Shown: one piece after another, positions 46,441-57,176 of the stretch | Numbering within the stretch: position 1 is the first letter of the stretch | Layout of the letters: the number at the start of each line of letters is the position of its first letter | Assembly (NCBI GenBank): GCA_033782935.1 | Contig: JAWQEG010000001.1 | Location: 51,001 to 115,000 of the forward strand | Direction of reading: 5' to 3' | From: Petrolisthes cinctipes | Taxonomy: Eukaryota > Arthropoda > Malacostraca > Decapoda > Porcellanidae | DNA: 64,000 nucleotides | Notes under the pieces: generated by a model | Told to the model about the DNA's origin: nothing | Database searches by the model: none | Seen by the model: the letters and a program-made list of their open reading frames with translations, nothing else | Program-made: the position numbers and the translations under genes

Positions 46441-47333
46441 TTTGTGGAACCAGTCATCAAATGAACATGAATGGAACCCTCCACTGGGGGACTTATTGTA
46501 TTGTGTTCAGTCCAGGCATCATAAAGATGGATAGCCTTATATAAACACCACGTATTGAGGGAGTAACACACCAGATGCAGTTCCAGAGAACATAATAGAT
46601 ATAAAGGATTTTGTTGATAGATGACCCTCTCTGGATATTTAGTGTCCTGCCTCACTATGACTTTCCTTTTACCTGGATCATCAGTGAGATTTGTCTCATC
46701 AAAATTTATTATGTTCTCTGGAGGAACACCTTCTAGGGATTCTTTCAAGTTACTGTAGAACTGAGTTAACATGACTTTTGTAACTTTGGCTCTGATAGTC
46801 TTTATATTCTGGGACACTCGTTTGTGGTGCTCTAGGTACAGCCACAATCAAATATCCACCAACACTTTCCTTCCATCGTACAAAGAAATCAGTCTCAAAT
46901 CAAAATATAATCATACAACATTTTATGTCAACTCAACCCCCTCAATTATTATTATTATGAGGTGCTGCAAAATCATACACGTATTGTTTTTTATTACCAA
47001 GATATTTACTACGATGGAAGGAAAGTGTCGGTGGATATTTGATTGTGGCTGTACTTAGTGGCCCATTTCATACCCGGCAAATTGTCACGGAAACTTGGAC
47101 CGTAACGCCTCATTTTTCTAAGTACTGTATGAGTTCACTAACATTCTCAAATGCATTATGTGGAGTGGGAATCCCCTTTCTGACAATGTGAGCATTCTGT
47201 TACACAACAGTAACTCTTTATCATGAGTCAATGAGGTTCCACATCCTACTGGTTTGCTAGGTTTTGGTTTCATGTAATTATGCACTGTGCTCTTTTTTAA
47301 TTTATATTTTTCTGCTGCTTTGCACACACTCAT
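46437..47333 (-). pseudogene. Pogo/Jerky-type transposase remnant (psq HTH + DDE start)
   Basis: A cut-and-paste transposase. The N-terminal part, reading left from 47333, is MSVCKAAEKYKLKKSTVHNY, a psq/CENP-B-type helix-turn-helix, then LTHDKELLLCNRMLTLSERG. A 213-bp MITE-P (46839-47051) splits the gene. The reading resumes with HHKRVSQNIKTIRAKVTKVM, GVPPENIINFDETNLTDDPG (the first catalytic Asp of DDE_1-type proteins) and TKYPERVIYQQ. Later frames are broken. The rest of the catalytic core is missing where the 60-bp minisatellite begins. Confidence 0.7.
46839..47051. mobile_element. MITE-P, complete 213-bp copy
   Basis: About 42-bp terminal inverted repeats starting CAGCCACAATCAAATATCC, with TA at 46837-46838 and 47052-47053. 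It interrupts the transposase remnant. CAG ends plus TA duplication fit a pogo-type origin. This compact copy defines the family whose expanded forms carry LINE-B (18495-20520) and the large TIR element (57177-61157). Confidence 0.9.
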
Positions 47334-47826
47334 GTTGTTGTTGTTGAAGTTCCTCAAGGTGTCTGGCCGAGCAGCCCCCCCGAGCTCCTGAGGAAGGTCA
47401 TTGCCTGAACTGGGCTTTCCCACAGTGCCCTCAGAGAGTGTGTGTTGTGTTGTTGGTGAGTGTGGTTGTGTGTATTACAGTCTTCAATAATGTGTTTAAT
47501 AGAATGAGGTGTTGTGTTGTTGTGTGTGTTGCAGTCTTCACTAATGTGTTTAATAGAATGAGGTGTTGTGTTCTGTTGTTGGTGAGTGTGGTTGTGTGTG
47601 CTGCAGTCTTCAATAATGTGTTTAATAGAATGAGGTGTTGTGTTGCATCCTGGACAGACATTCACAATGGCTCCATCCAGCTTCTTGTGATATGTCAGAA
47701 GGGCCGGGTGGTGGCCACACCACAGCCTGGCCAAGTGGACTCTGTCCTTACGGAGAAGGGAGAATTCAGATGGGTGGATGTCAGGAGGTCGTGCATGCAG
47801 CTGTGTGTTGTTTTTGAGTATGTAAA
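47334..47826 (-). pseudogene. LINE-C ORF2 C-terminus with internal coding repeats
   Basis: In the minus direction: ARLWCGHHPALLTYHKKL, VNVCPGCNTTPHSIKHIIEDC (a CCHC-like motif after RNase H, as in I/Jockey-type LINEs), then [20 protein letters not shown] and a GTT/AAC tail at 47334-47350. The TPHSIKHIIEDCNTHNHTHQQ segment is repeated three times in tandem and in frame (about 47455-47660). 5'-truncated at about 47826, where copy C of the large TIR element begins. Confidence 0.75.
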
Positions 47827-50549
47827 CACATCTAACATGAAATGTGAATGTTAAAAGCTATATTTGAAAGACAAAATATATAATGAAAATAAATAATGTA
47901 ATTTCTTAAAAAACATAAGCAGAAGTTAACAATAATTTAGATTGAAACCTACACACAAACCACACAACTAAAAACATACTTGCACACTAATAACTCTGTC
48001 ACAAAATATAACACAACTTAAACCACACTAATCATTAAAAAAAAAATCACACACACACAACAAAACACACTTGAAAACAAATCACCTTTTCTCGATAGGC
48101 TTTTTAATGTTCACCAAAGTTTCTAATATTGTGGCTATATTTTCTGCAAGATCCATCAAAATATCCCTTATAGTCTTATGGACAACTAGTATATCTGGAG
48201 CTAGCGTAGCTTCCAGATGAGCTGTCACACCTCCAGCTGACCTAGAGGATGGGCGACTTGAGGCTACAGAGCTGTGGTACGAATGCTCCTCACTTGGTGG
48301 TAGGTTCTACCAGCTTCGGCAAGCTGTCGCCAGTCAAAACCTCACAGTCTTCCACTGTAACTGGCCCGAAGTCCTGCCAACTTGGCCCAGGTCTAGGTGA
48401 AGGGGCCCTTGATGGCAGTCCTGGGTCATCCACATCACCTTCTTATGAAATTATGAAAATGAGCAACTTTCATATAATTTTAGAGAAATATTAAGGATTA
48501 TCGTTATGAATTAAAATTGTAAAGTCACTCTTAAAGAAAGCAGTTATAATTAGTCATACATATAAGTACAGCAGCAGTACTGCAATTTTTACTTGGTTAA
48601 AGTACTCATATGATACATATGGAATCCAACAGAGCATCACAAATTTAGTTTTGATTAACATGGCTCCAATTTTTACGACTACATGAACTGCTAACAGGAG
48701 TTATTTATATGATACACAAAATGTATAAATCACTATGTACTTGACTCCTGTATATTGGGTCATCACTGTACATGTACTGTATTTACTGAAGGTATGGATA
48801 TATGAGAACATCTTGTATATTTGTTCCAAGGACTAAGGCCTTATGATTTGCACTGTTTAACTTTGAATGGAATTGAGAGGTTATGCTGCTCAAAATGTAT
48901 GTTTTATATATATAAACTCTCAATGTAATTACTTCACATAGTGCCAATGAGGGAAGATTTCCATATTACTAGCCTAGATGAACAGCAGGATATTTTTTAC
49001 TGTTATATACTGTACATACTGCCTGGGTCTTAGAGTCCACAGAAATACCCGACACTTGCACTTCTTTAATGACTTGAGCCATAGCCTCTTCTATGTGGGT
49101 GAATGTCTTTGTGTCACTAGTGTCACCACCTGAAATATAACGAAAAATGGTACATAATTCAATAACAAAGCAGAACCAAGCAGAATAAATTACAATACCT
49201 GCTGGTTATCGTATTAAAATGGTACTGTATCTAAATCAGGCAATGGACACTCCCCCCCCCCATCCTTCAACCTATGTGTGCCCATGCCAACAGCCGAATC
49301 CACAATATAAATAATGCTTATATATTTTAGGTAAATATTGAATGAATTACCGTTATTGGGTACGGTTTTTCTACCTTCATTACCTACTTATTTAGATCAT
49401 TCTAAGACTATTTTCTTCTATGGCATTTCCTCCGCAAATGCCCCATTTCCAAGATATTCAAATGGGGCATTTTGAAATTAGCCTGACCTTACCTAACCTA
49501 ACCTAGACCGCATCAGACTACCGGGACCTAACCTGGGCAGACTACCGGGACCTAACCTGGGCAGACTACCGGGGCCTAACTTGGGCAAACTACTGGGAAA
49601 TAACCGTGGTAAAGTACAGGAAATGACAGGGTCAAAATACTGGGACCTAGCCGGATCTGGCAACACTGCTACAAAACGGTAATTCTTTCAATAAATACCA
49701 TATTTTATTTCCTTGATGTGTCTTTCAATAAAACTGTTTGAAGTCTTAGTTATTATATTGCACTTGCCAGATTTCACTACATATGGTATATTTCTGCCTG
49801 TTACTTGGTAATGGCAATCAATTGTACAGATTTTGAGATTAATATAGAAACTACTGTAGGTAGGTGTAAAGGAAATAAAACAGTGACAGTAGAAGTTAAA
49901 AGAATATAATGTCCTCCCAGTCAATGTCTTTGATTTATTTTCATGACAACCAGCTACCAGTAAACTATTTGTATCATGCTGTTCTTGATTTACAGTACGT
50001 AACCTAACCTATCTTAAACTAAACTAGCCAAACCTAACCTAACCAAAAATCTATATACAATATACCAGTGATTGGCATGATATTAAAAATATGCCCGGGG
50101 GGGGGGGGGGGACAGCTGCCTTATCTCCACTGTTGTGTTAAATGTTTATCAACACAGTATAATAATTTACTTGCCTGTCTTAGGCTGTTAATTCCTGTCT
50201 GATGTAACTTGGTGACTGTGTTATCTCTATCAGCTGGTGATGAGACAATGTTTATTTGTTGACATTGTAATACTACGTTATGATTGGCTTACAGTACCAA
50301 GGACATATTGTTTCCTTCATTGTGATTGGGTGAGAGCCAGTCAGCTGGGTGGCGGGATGAACAAAACACACGGAACGAAACGGGCAGCGACGCTCGCTAC
50401 GAGGCTATCATCGTAAGCTACGATGGAGGTTATGAAGCTTTGGAGATACCAACTTATGATCCTCGTAAGCCATGATCAAATATGGCGGCTACGAGAGAGT
50501 AAAGGTGATCGTAGCGGCTACAACTTACGATGCTTTGAAGATCCCACAC
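47827..50549. mobile_element. Large TIR element, copy C (left part missing)
   Basis: Matches copy A from about 23858 to its right end, with the terminal GATGCTTTGAAGATCCCA at 50530-50547. The last bases differ (CACACC for CACCCC). It contains MITE-8 at 49330-49699 at the same position as in copy A, and a longer G run near 50096-50111. Its exon-like minus readings keep DCEVLTGDSLPKL where copy A has a stop. Confidence 0.8.
49330..49699 (+). mobile_element. MITE-8 in copy C, 8-bp duplication
   Basis: 370 bp, flanked by ATATTTTA at 49322-49329 and 49700-49707. Confidence 0.92.
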
Positions 50550-50940
50550 CTGTACAGTCCAGTGATAATAGAGAGTGTGAAAGAATTTCTGGAAAGGGTA
50601 TGGTTGAAAAGAAAATGAGTATATAGGGACGAGCAGGTTGTATAGGATATACAAAATGAAAGTATGATGTGTATACATGTATTCTTTGGTGCTGTTTTTT
50701 GTTTTCTCTCTGCAGAGTCTGCAGAGGAAGACAGTGAGAGAGCGCCGTTGCAAAGGCTACACCCGAACGCGGGTGACTCAGTCATCATCATGGTGGTGGT
50801 GATCTGGCAACACTTGTACACAGACAACAACACCCACGTGACCCACCACCACCACCTCCAAACATTAGACAGCTGAACTCAACACTATTATAATCATCAT
50901 CAGACAACAACATTAGGTAACTTTACAGAAGAACTGGGTT
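50550..50940. other. No gene recognised
   Basis: Contains an acceptor-like TTTTCTCTCTGCAG at about 50701-50714 and the GATCTGGCAACACTTG motif, but no reading with family resemblance follows. Confidence 0.4.
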
Positions 50941-51240
50941 CACTATATTGTGTATTTTAGTATCATTACCCACTATTTTGGACCATTCTAAAACACTTTT
51001 ATGCTATGGTGTTTCTTTCGGAGATGCCCCGTTTTCGAGATATGCCCCGTTTTACAAACATAATTTGGAAATTAGTCTGACCTGACCTGACCTGACCTAA
51101 CCTAACCTAGACAACATCAGACTACCGGTACCTAACCTGGGCAAACTACCGGGATATAACCGGTGTAAACTATCATAAAGTGACTGGGGCAAATTCCCAG
51201 GACCTAGCCGGATGTGGTAACACTGAGCGATCCTAGCCAA
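50941..51240 (+). mobile_element. MITE-8 related, second subfamily
   Basis: TTTCGGAGATGCCCCGTTTTC, a CCTGACC/CCTAACC run, CCGGTACCTAACCTGGGC and GGATGTGGTAACACTGAG. Terminal repeats are not recognisable. Confidence 0.65.
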
Positions 51241-51296
51241 AAACCCAGTTATTCTGTAATAATACCCAACATTATTATAAATCATGGTACTAAATT

Positions 51297-52675
51297 AAGG
51301 TAAATATTGAATGAATTACCGTTATTGCGTACGGTTTTTCTACCTTCATTACCCACTTATTTAGACCATTCTAGGGTATTAGTACAGAAGTGGACCTTAC
51401 TGTATAATAGATATTTTACTGTCATTACCCACTATTTTGGACCATTCTAAGACACTTTTCTTCTATGGTTTTTCTTCCTCAAATGCCCCGTTTTCGAGAT
51501 ATGCCCCATTCCCAATACTCATAGAAACATGGGTAAATATTGAATGAATTACCGTTATTGGGTACGGTTTTTCTACCTTCATTACCCACTTATTTAGACC
51601 ATTCTAAGACTATTTTCTTATATGGCATTTTCTCTGCAAATGCCCCATTTCCAAGATAGGGCATATTCAAATGGGGCATTTTAAAATTAGCCTGACCTTA
51701 CCTGACCTGACCTAACCTAACCTAGACCGCATCAGACTACCGGGACCTAACCTGGGCAGACTACCGGGACCTAACCTGGCCAAACTACCGGGAAAAAACC
51801 GTGGTAAAGTACAGAAAATGACCGGGGCAAAATACTGGGACCTAGCCGGATCTAGCAACACTGCTACAAAACGGTAATTCTTTCAATAAATACCGAAACA
51901 TGGGGGACCCGATGGAAATCGGGGGTTGACGGGTGGGGGAAACACACATTTTACTATTGTTCTGCCTTTATAATACACTTCCTACCTTAATTTACGTCGT
52001 ATACTATATATTATTCACCAATTTATTTCATTTCATTACAATCTGCAGCAGTGTTGCCAGATCCGGCTGGGTCCTAGTATTTTACCCCTGTCATTTATTG
52101 TACTTTATCACGATTATTTCCCGGTAGTTTGCCCAGGTTAGGTCCCGGTAGTTTGCCCAGGTTAGGTCCCGGTAGTCTGATGCGGTCTAAGTTAGGTTAG
52201 GTCAGGTCAGGTAAGGTCGGGCTAATTTCAAAATGTCCCATTTGAATATGCCCTATCTTGGAAACGGGGCATTTGAGGAAGAAAAACCATAGAAAAAAAG
52301 TGTCTTAGAATGGTCCAAAATAGTGGGTAATGACAGTAAAATATCTATTATACAGTAAGGTCCACTTCTGTACCTTTACCCATTCTAAGACTATTTTCTT
52401 CTATGGCATTTCCTCCGCAAATGCCCCATTTCCAAGATAGGGGATATTCAAATGGGGCATTTTGAAATTAGCCTGACCTTACCTGACCTGCCCTAACCTA
52501 ACCTAGACCGCATCAGACTACCGGGACCTAACCTGGGCAAACTACCGGGACCTAACCTAGGCAAACTACCAGGAAATAATCGTGATAAAGTACAATAAAT
52601 GACCGGGGTAAAATACTGGGACCTAGCCGGATCTGGCAACACTGCTGCAAAACGGTAATTCTTTCATTAAATACA
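51297..52675. repeat. Cluster of MITE-8 copies in both orientations
   Basis: A truncated start (51297-51375), a second-subfamily segment (51376-51520), a complete copy (51532-51894), an inverted partial copy (about 52045-52380) and a forward partial copy (52383-52675). The inverted pair at 52045-52675 forms a near-palindrome of about 600 bp. Confidence 0.75.
51532..51894 (+). mobile_element. MITE-8, complete copy, 8-bp duplication GAAACATG
   Basis: 363 bp with GGTAAATATTGAATGAATT and complement termini, flanked by GAAACATG at 51524-51531 and 51895-51902. It is the third independent site with an exact 8-bp duplication. Confidence 0.95.
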
Positions 52676-52761
52676 TATATTAATTATGGTGTTTATATAT
52701 TACTTTATATCTGGTTATAAGGATACAGTCTCGTATGTTTGTTTAACAGGAATAAATCTCA

Positions 52762-52895
52762 GGCCCATATTCAGAAACATTCGTGGTGTATACGATGGTG
52801 TGGTACTGGTACGATGGCTCTGTTTGTGTGTCTATGGAGTCGTCGTACCGGTACCACACCATCCTATTCACCATGGATGTTCTTGAATATGGCCC
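52762..52895. mobile_element. Fold-back MITE, 134 bp
   Basis: Ends GGCCCATATTCAGAAACAT and its near complement. Almost the whole element pairs with itself through TATACGATGGTGTGGTAC and GTACCACACCATCCTATTC around a short loop. The same family lies at 63694-63818 and, partial, at 13171. Confidence 0.8.
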
Positions 52896-52963
52896 TTTAT
52901 ACCATGTCCTTTCTAGTTTTGGGGACATATTTATTCACTTTTCATGTATGATATAATTATTGG

Positions 52964-53100
52964 TAAATATTGAAAGAATTACCGTTATTGCGTACGGTTT
53001 TTCTACCTTCATTACCCACTTATTTAGACCATTCTAAGACTATTTTCTTCTATGGCATTTCCTCCGCAAATGCCCCATATCCAAGATAGGGCATATTCAA
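52964..53100 (+). mobile_element. MITE-8, 5' part only
   Basis: Starts GGTAAATATTGAAAGAATTA and breaks off after GATAGGGCATATTCAA. It lies about 220 bp upstream of the first visible RagC/D exon. Confidence 0.75.
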
Positions 53101-53319
53101 TTGAGGAAAAAATAAGAAAAAATATATTAAACAGATAATATGGTATTTCTGAAGAACAGGTCCTTCTAATTTGGTGCAGCATTTTTTAGTTTTTCATACA
53201 TATAATTGGATGTTTTCTTCATTCTTTTCCATAATATTATGAACAAATATATGTTAACCTTTTCCTTGTATGAGTATTCTCTTAATGTCCATATGATTAC
53301 TATAGTCACCATCTTACAG

Positions 53320-53462
53320 GCCTCCTACACTCCAGATGATGACGAACATTACCGAGGTGACTTTGGTGCTGGCAATGAAGTGGGTTCCTTCCCTAAAGAC
53401 CACATCACACAATTATCTCCACCGGATCAGAAACCAAAAATTCTCCTTATGGGACTACGTAG
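53320..53462 (+). CDS. RRAGC: RagC/RagD GTPase, first visible coding exon
   Basis: Rag GTPases of the C/D class pair with RagA/B on the lysosome and recruit TORC1 when amino acids are present. This exon follows an acceptor (ATCTTACAG) and ends at AG|GTAATA, phase 2. It reads ASYTPDDDEHYRGDFGAG, VGSFPKDHITQLSPPDQ and KPKILLMGLRR, that is the acidic N-terminal tail and the first strand leading into the P-loop. SFPKD and the PxILLMGLRR stretch are RagC/D signatures. No start codon lies in frame inside the exon, so one or more upstream exons carry the 5' UTR and initiator; I could not find them. Intron 1 (53463-55724) holds a LINE-B. Confidence 0.88.
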
Positions 53463-53619
53463 GTAATAATTATGATATGTCATATGTATATCATTACTCT
53501 ATGGTAATGCTGTATAAATTATAGTCAAGGTCCTGAATATTATGTATAAATTACAGTACAGTATTATAAATATTGTATGTACCGTACTATATAGTGTATA
53601 ATTATAAAGTGGCTGCTCA

Positions 53620-54640
53620 ATATATTCTGTATATGGATGGTTGTATGAGAGAGATGAAGGACAAAGTGAATGGCCTGGGGGTGAAGTTGAGGCTGAATGA
53701 AGCAAATTGGTCCTTGGTGGCAAGTTTATTTGCGGATGACACTGTGTTGATGGCTGAGAGTGAAAGGGAGGTACAGAGAGTGGTGGACGAATTTCAGTCT
53801 GTGTGTAAACGAAAGAAACTGAAGGTGAATGTTAGTAAAAGTAAAGTGATGGTATTTGAGAGAGCAGAAACTGAAGTGATTGACTTTGCTACACCTTACA
53901 GAGTGGGAGTACCAACTGGGACCAAGTGTGAGTTAACTCTGAGGGGTGAGAGGATGGAGGAAGTGAAGGAGTTTAAGTACCTGGGTACAGTTATGTGTAA
54001 ACATGGAAGTATGGAAGTAGAAATTAGGGAGAGGGCAATGAGGGGTAGACAGGTCATAGGATCACTGGTCAGGATTATGAAGGGTAGAAGTGTGAGTATG
54101 GAAGTGAAAAGGGGACTACGAAATAGTATAATCCTGCCAACACTGACATATGCGTCGGAGACATGGACATGGAGTAGGGCTCATCAGTCTAAAATAGGTG
54201 CTGTGGAAATGAGTTACTTGAGAGGAGCATGTGGGTTGTCTAGGTGGGATGGAGAAAGTAATAAGAGTGTGTATGAGAGATGTGGTATGAGTGAGAAGGC
54301 AATTGGTATTGAGTGTGGAGTGGTTGAGAGAGTGAAGCGTAATACACTGAAGTGGTTTGGACATGTAGAGAGAATGCAAGGTGAGGAGTTTGTAAAGAAG
54401 GTGTATGGAAGTAAAGTTGTGGGACCTGGTGTGAGAGGCAGACCACCGGTTAGATGGCAGAACAGAGTGGAAGAGTATGTAAGGGAGAGAAACGTGAGGG
54501 GTAGAGGAGGATATGACCAAGTAAGAAGGGAGTGTTGGAACAGGGAAAACTGGAGACACTTCTGCCGTGGCCTTCCCCTTGGGAGGAGTTCCCGAAGGGA
54601 ATGAGGCATCAGAGCTATAGATAGATATATAGTTTATTTA
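53620..54640 (+). pseudogene. LINE-B in RagC/D intron 1, open RT C-terminal half
   Basis: 5'-truncated, sense to the host gene. One frame is open from 53573 to 54604 (about 330 codons of element), with LFADDTVLMAE, KSKVMVFE, FKYLGTVMCKHGSM, TLKWFGHVERM and GRPPVRWQNRVEEY, then the TAGA tail near 54617. It is the best-preserved LINE-B 3' half in the window, without frameshifts, suggesting a recent insertion. It lacks the N-terminal RT motifs. Confidence 0.88.
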
Positions 54641-55724
54641 GCAGTAGTTCTTTGTTTGCTTCAATAGCATGAGTTAGTTTTTTGGGAGTGTTAAACTTTG
54701 TAATTTTTTTATAAATATTTGTCAAGTTCTATTAACCCTTAAAAGCCGATGGACGTATTAATACGTCACCAAAATTTTTGACCTTGAAGCCGATGGACGT
54801 ATATATATGACGGGCTATAAAAGACTGCATGGGCTGTATCTAGCCACTTTATTGGTACCACTGATCTTATCTGAGCTGAAGCTACGAGTCTTTGTGTATA
54901 CTGGTGTCACGTGACCCTCTGGGGTGTGGGGGGAGACCAGAATAGCCTCGTGTCTCTCAGCATAGCAGCTCACCCAAACCCCCTTCTACTCCCTCTCCTG
55001 GGCTCCACATCCTTACATATCGATATTTCCAGCCTTGTTTACACAAGCTACTCCTGTATATAAACTTGACAGCTCGCCACAAAACTACATGAGCATGTGT
55101 TATGTATTTTTACCCTCAGATACTGTATTTTTGTTGTTTTCATGTCCATTCAGGTGAATATGATATATATTTTATTCACTTTTACTCAGAAATACGTAAA
55201 TAATGCAATTATATATATTTTTATGCCTTGTAAAAAATTATTTAGTCATATTTCATCGTTTTTAAGGTAGAATAGGCTGTCTTGCAAGCCTTGCTATGCA
55301 AGTATGCGTACTTTAAATCAATGCTATATGCAAACCAGTGGACATAAGAGACTCTAGATTTCAGATTCTGGTGTGTAAAATAAAGCTCTACAAATCCATA
55401 AGAACAAAATTTACCTCTGTGATACTTTAAAAATGACCCTGGTTTTTCTAAACAAGGAGGGAAACACACCTAGACAAAGACAAAACTCATTAATTCATTA
55501 ATAACTTGTAATGAACCTCTGGTGTGTGTGTAACAATTATAATGTAACTCTTCCATAAACTCCTTCATGAACCAATGTATGAAACAAATTAATTTATACT
55601 TTGTAGGTTTGAGGTAAACATAATAAGAACAATGAAAATGAAATGTCATTTACTCTCCTTATTGTTGATCAGGACATGTGAATGAAACTATTATGTCTTA
55701 TTGAGATTTCTGTCTTTATTACAG
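54641..55724. other. RagC/D intron 1, remaining part
   Basis: No gene seen. At about 54732 there is TTAACCCTTAAAAGCCGATGG followed by the palindrome GACGTATTAATACGTC and a second CCGATGGACGTAT, which resembles one end of a TTAA-type MITE; no opposite end was found. Confidence 0.45.
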
Positions 55725-55956
55725 GAGTGGCAAGTCTTCAATACAAAAAGTTGTTTTCCACAAAATGACACCAAAAAAACCCCTTTCTTTGGAGTCAACA
55801 AACAAGATAGAGTCTGAAAACATCTCCAACTCTTCCTTTGTACAGTTCAAGATTTTGGACTTCCCAGGTCAGATTGACTTCTTTGAAAAACCATCCTTTG
55901 ACTCAGTGAAAATATTTGGTGGACATGGAGCTCTGGTGTTTGTTATTGATGCTCAA
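55725..55956 (+). CDS. RRAGC: RagC/RagD GTPase exon 2 (P-loop end, switch regions)
   Basis: Acceptor TTTATTACAG, donor CAA|GTGAGT. With the AG carried from exon 1 it reads [15 protein letters not shown] (P-loop Gly-Lys-Ser), [31 protein letters not shown] (G3) and [13 protein letters not shown]. Phase closes exactly (1 + 231 bases). Two oddities: the family's nearly invariant WDFPGQ has Leu for Trp, and one extra residue sits after DFFE (EKPSFDS). The segment before LESTNKI is also diverged. These could mean a fast-evolving or relaxed copy. Confidence 0.9.
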
Positions 55957-55960
55957 GTGA

Positions 55961-55961
55961 G

Positions 55962-55993
<32 letters not shown>

Positions 55994-56015
55994 CCTCAAG
56001 CTGTCTGGCCGAGTT
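55961..56015 (-). mobile_element. LINE-C 3' tail fragment four bases from a splice donor
   Basis: A GTT run (AAC tail on the minus strand) then TTCCTCAAGCTGTCTGGCC, the last 25 or so coding bases of LINE-C. It begins immediately after the GTGA of the intron 2 donor. Confidence 0.7.
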
Positions 56016-56198
56016 GTAATTATGGTTGGTAATTTACTCACTTTGTCAATGGCTCAATGAACATTATTCATTTTTTATATGTAGTTTTTTATTTCCATAT
56101 TGAAGAAGGTGAGTCCACTAAAAATCCTTGCAATTGAAATAGAATGAAAGGTTCAGAAGTTCCATTTTCATTTGAAATGCCTAGACACTCACAGGTCA

Positions 56199-56480
56199 GG
56201 TGTGGCCGAGTGGTTAGTGTTCTGGACTCATAACCTAGAAGTCGGAAGATCGATTCCTCTCAGGTGAGGATGAGAATATTTACTCTTCCAATTTGAGTTT
56301 GAGGCACTAACTATAAGGCCACTAAACTTCGTAAAACACCCTCACTGGTACCATAACAACTGCAGTATTTGGGAATTACCCTCACTTCCCTCCCTCTGTG
56401 GCTGGGTACCAGTTCGGAAGTCGTGACGTGTGTGTGTGTGAGTAGCAGTTGACCTGGGCCATGGTAACGGGCTTGATAAA
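56199..56480 (+). mobile_element. tRNA-derived SINE or tRNA pseudogene
   Basis: GTGTGGCCGAGTGGTTAGTG is an A-box region and GGAAGATCGATTCC a B-box-like region about 45 bp further, with CTCATAA between them in the anticodon-loop position. Acceptor-stem pairing is poor, so an active tRNA is unlikely; a tRNA-headed SINE body may run to about 56480. Located in RagC/D intron 2. Confidence 0.5.
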
Positions 56481-56686
56481 CCAATGTCCAGTGTTGGAAC
56501 ATACAGTATATATATATATATATATAAAAAAGTAGAATGTTCCAGAGTTGTTAAAGCATTAGAGTTGATAAGGTAATGAAGGTGTGGATGGACACAAACC
56601 ATCCATTCATAACTTTCAAGTTGTAACTGACACAAGTAAAGGAATCCAGTGCTACTATAATAGTGGTCATTCTTTAGTATCACATA

Positions 56687-57064
56687 CAGTCTGTCAATGT
56701 TCCAGATACCTCACCCTCGCTCAGGGACTCGCAGTTTTATCTGGTAACACTTTGAGTAGTAGGCAGGAAATTATATTGTGGCAACACCGGGTTATATATT
56801 TGTTGCCAATAATTTGATTTTTCCTTCGGTATTTACGCCTATCGAAGAACTTTTGATTACATTTTATTATCTCATATGGCAGTGTGTACTACATCAATAA
56901 TATAGATATGCATCCTTATCCTTGTTTAATATATACCCTGAAATTTATACAGCCAATATCAGATCAGATCACTGTAAAATACCCCTGCCTACTACTCAAA
57001 GTGTTACCAGATAAAACTGCGAGTCCCTGAGCGAGGGTGGGGTATCTAGAACATTAACAGACTA
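56687..57064. mobile_element. MITE with TIRs of about 80 bp, 378 bp
   Basis: CAGTCTGTCAATGTTC...GCCTACTACTCAAAG-type arms pair over about 80 bp with few mismatches. TA lies on each side (56685-56686, 57065-57066). The non-repetitive centre is about 210 bp. In RagC/D intron 2. Confidence 0.8.
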
Positions 57065-57176
57065 TACATTACAATCCATCTCTATAAAGAATAGTTGGGT
57101 ACACTTTCATATTCATTAACATTGTATCTTATAGTATGGAGTAAGATATGGTTGTTTGAGTTTGTACAGTCACAAT

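Noticed and set aside
45887..46544. Repeat-protein genes of 194-215 codons over the 60-bp array
   Set aside because: The unit length is a multiple of three, so open frames are automatic; the sequence conservation is at DNA level and equal in all frames.
50664..50876. Small exon after the TTTTCTCTCTGCAG acceptor-like site
   Set aside because: No conserved reading, no donor in phase and no link to the RagC/D N-terminus; not supportable as an exon.
56199..56270. Functional tRNA gene
   Set aside because: A- and B-box-like sequences are present but the acceptor stem does not pair and it continues into a longer repeat-like body; treated as tRNA-derived.
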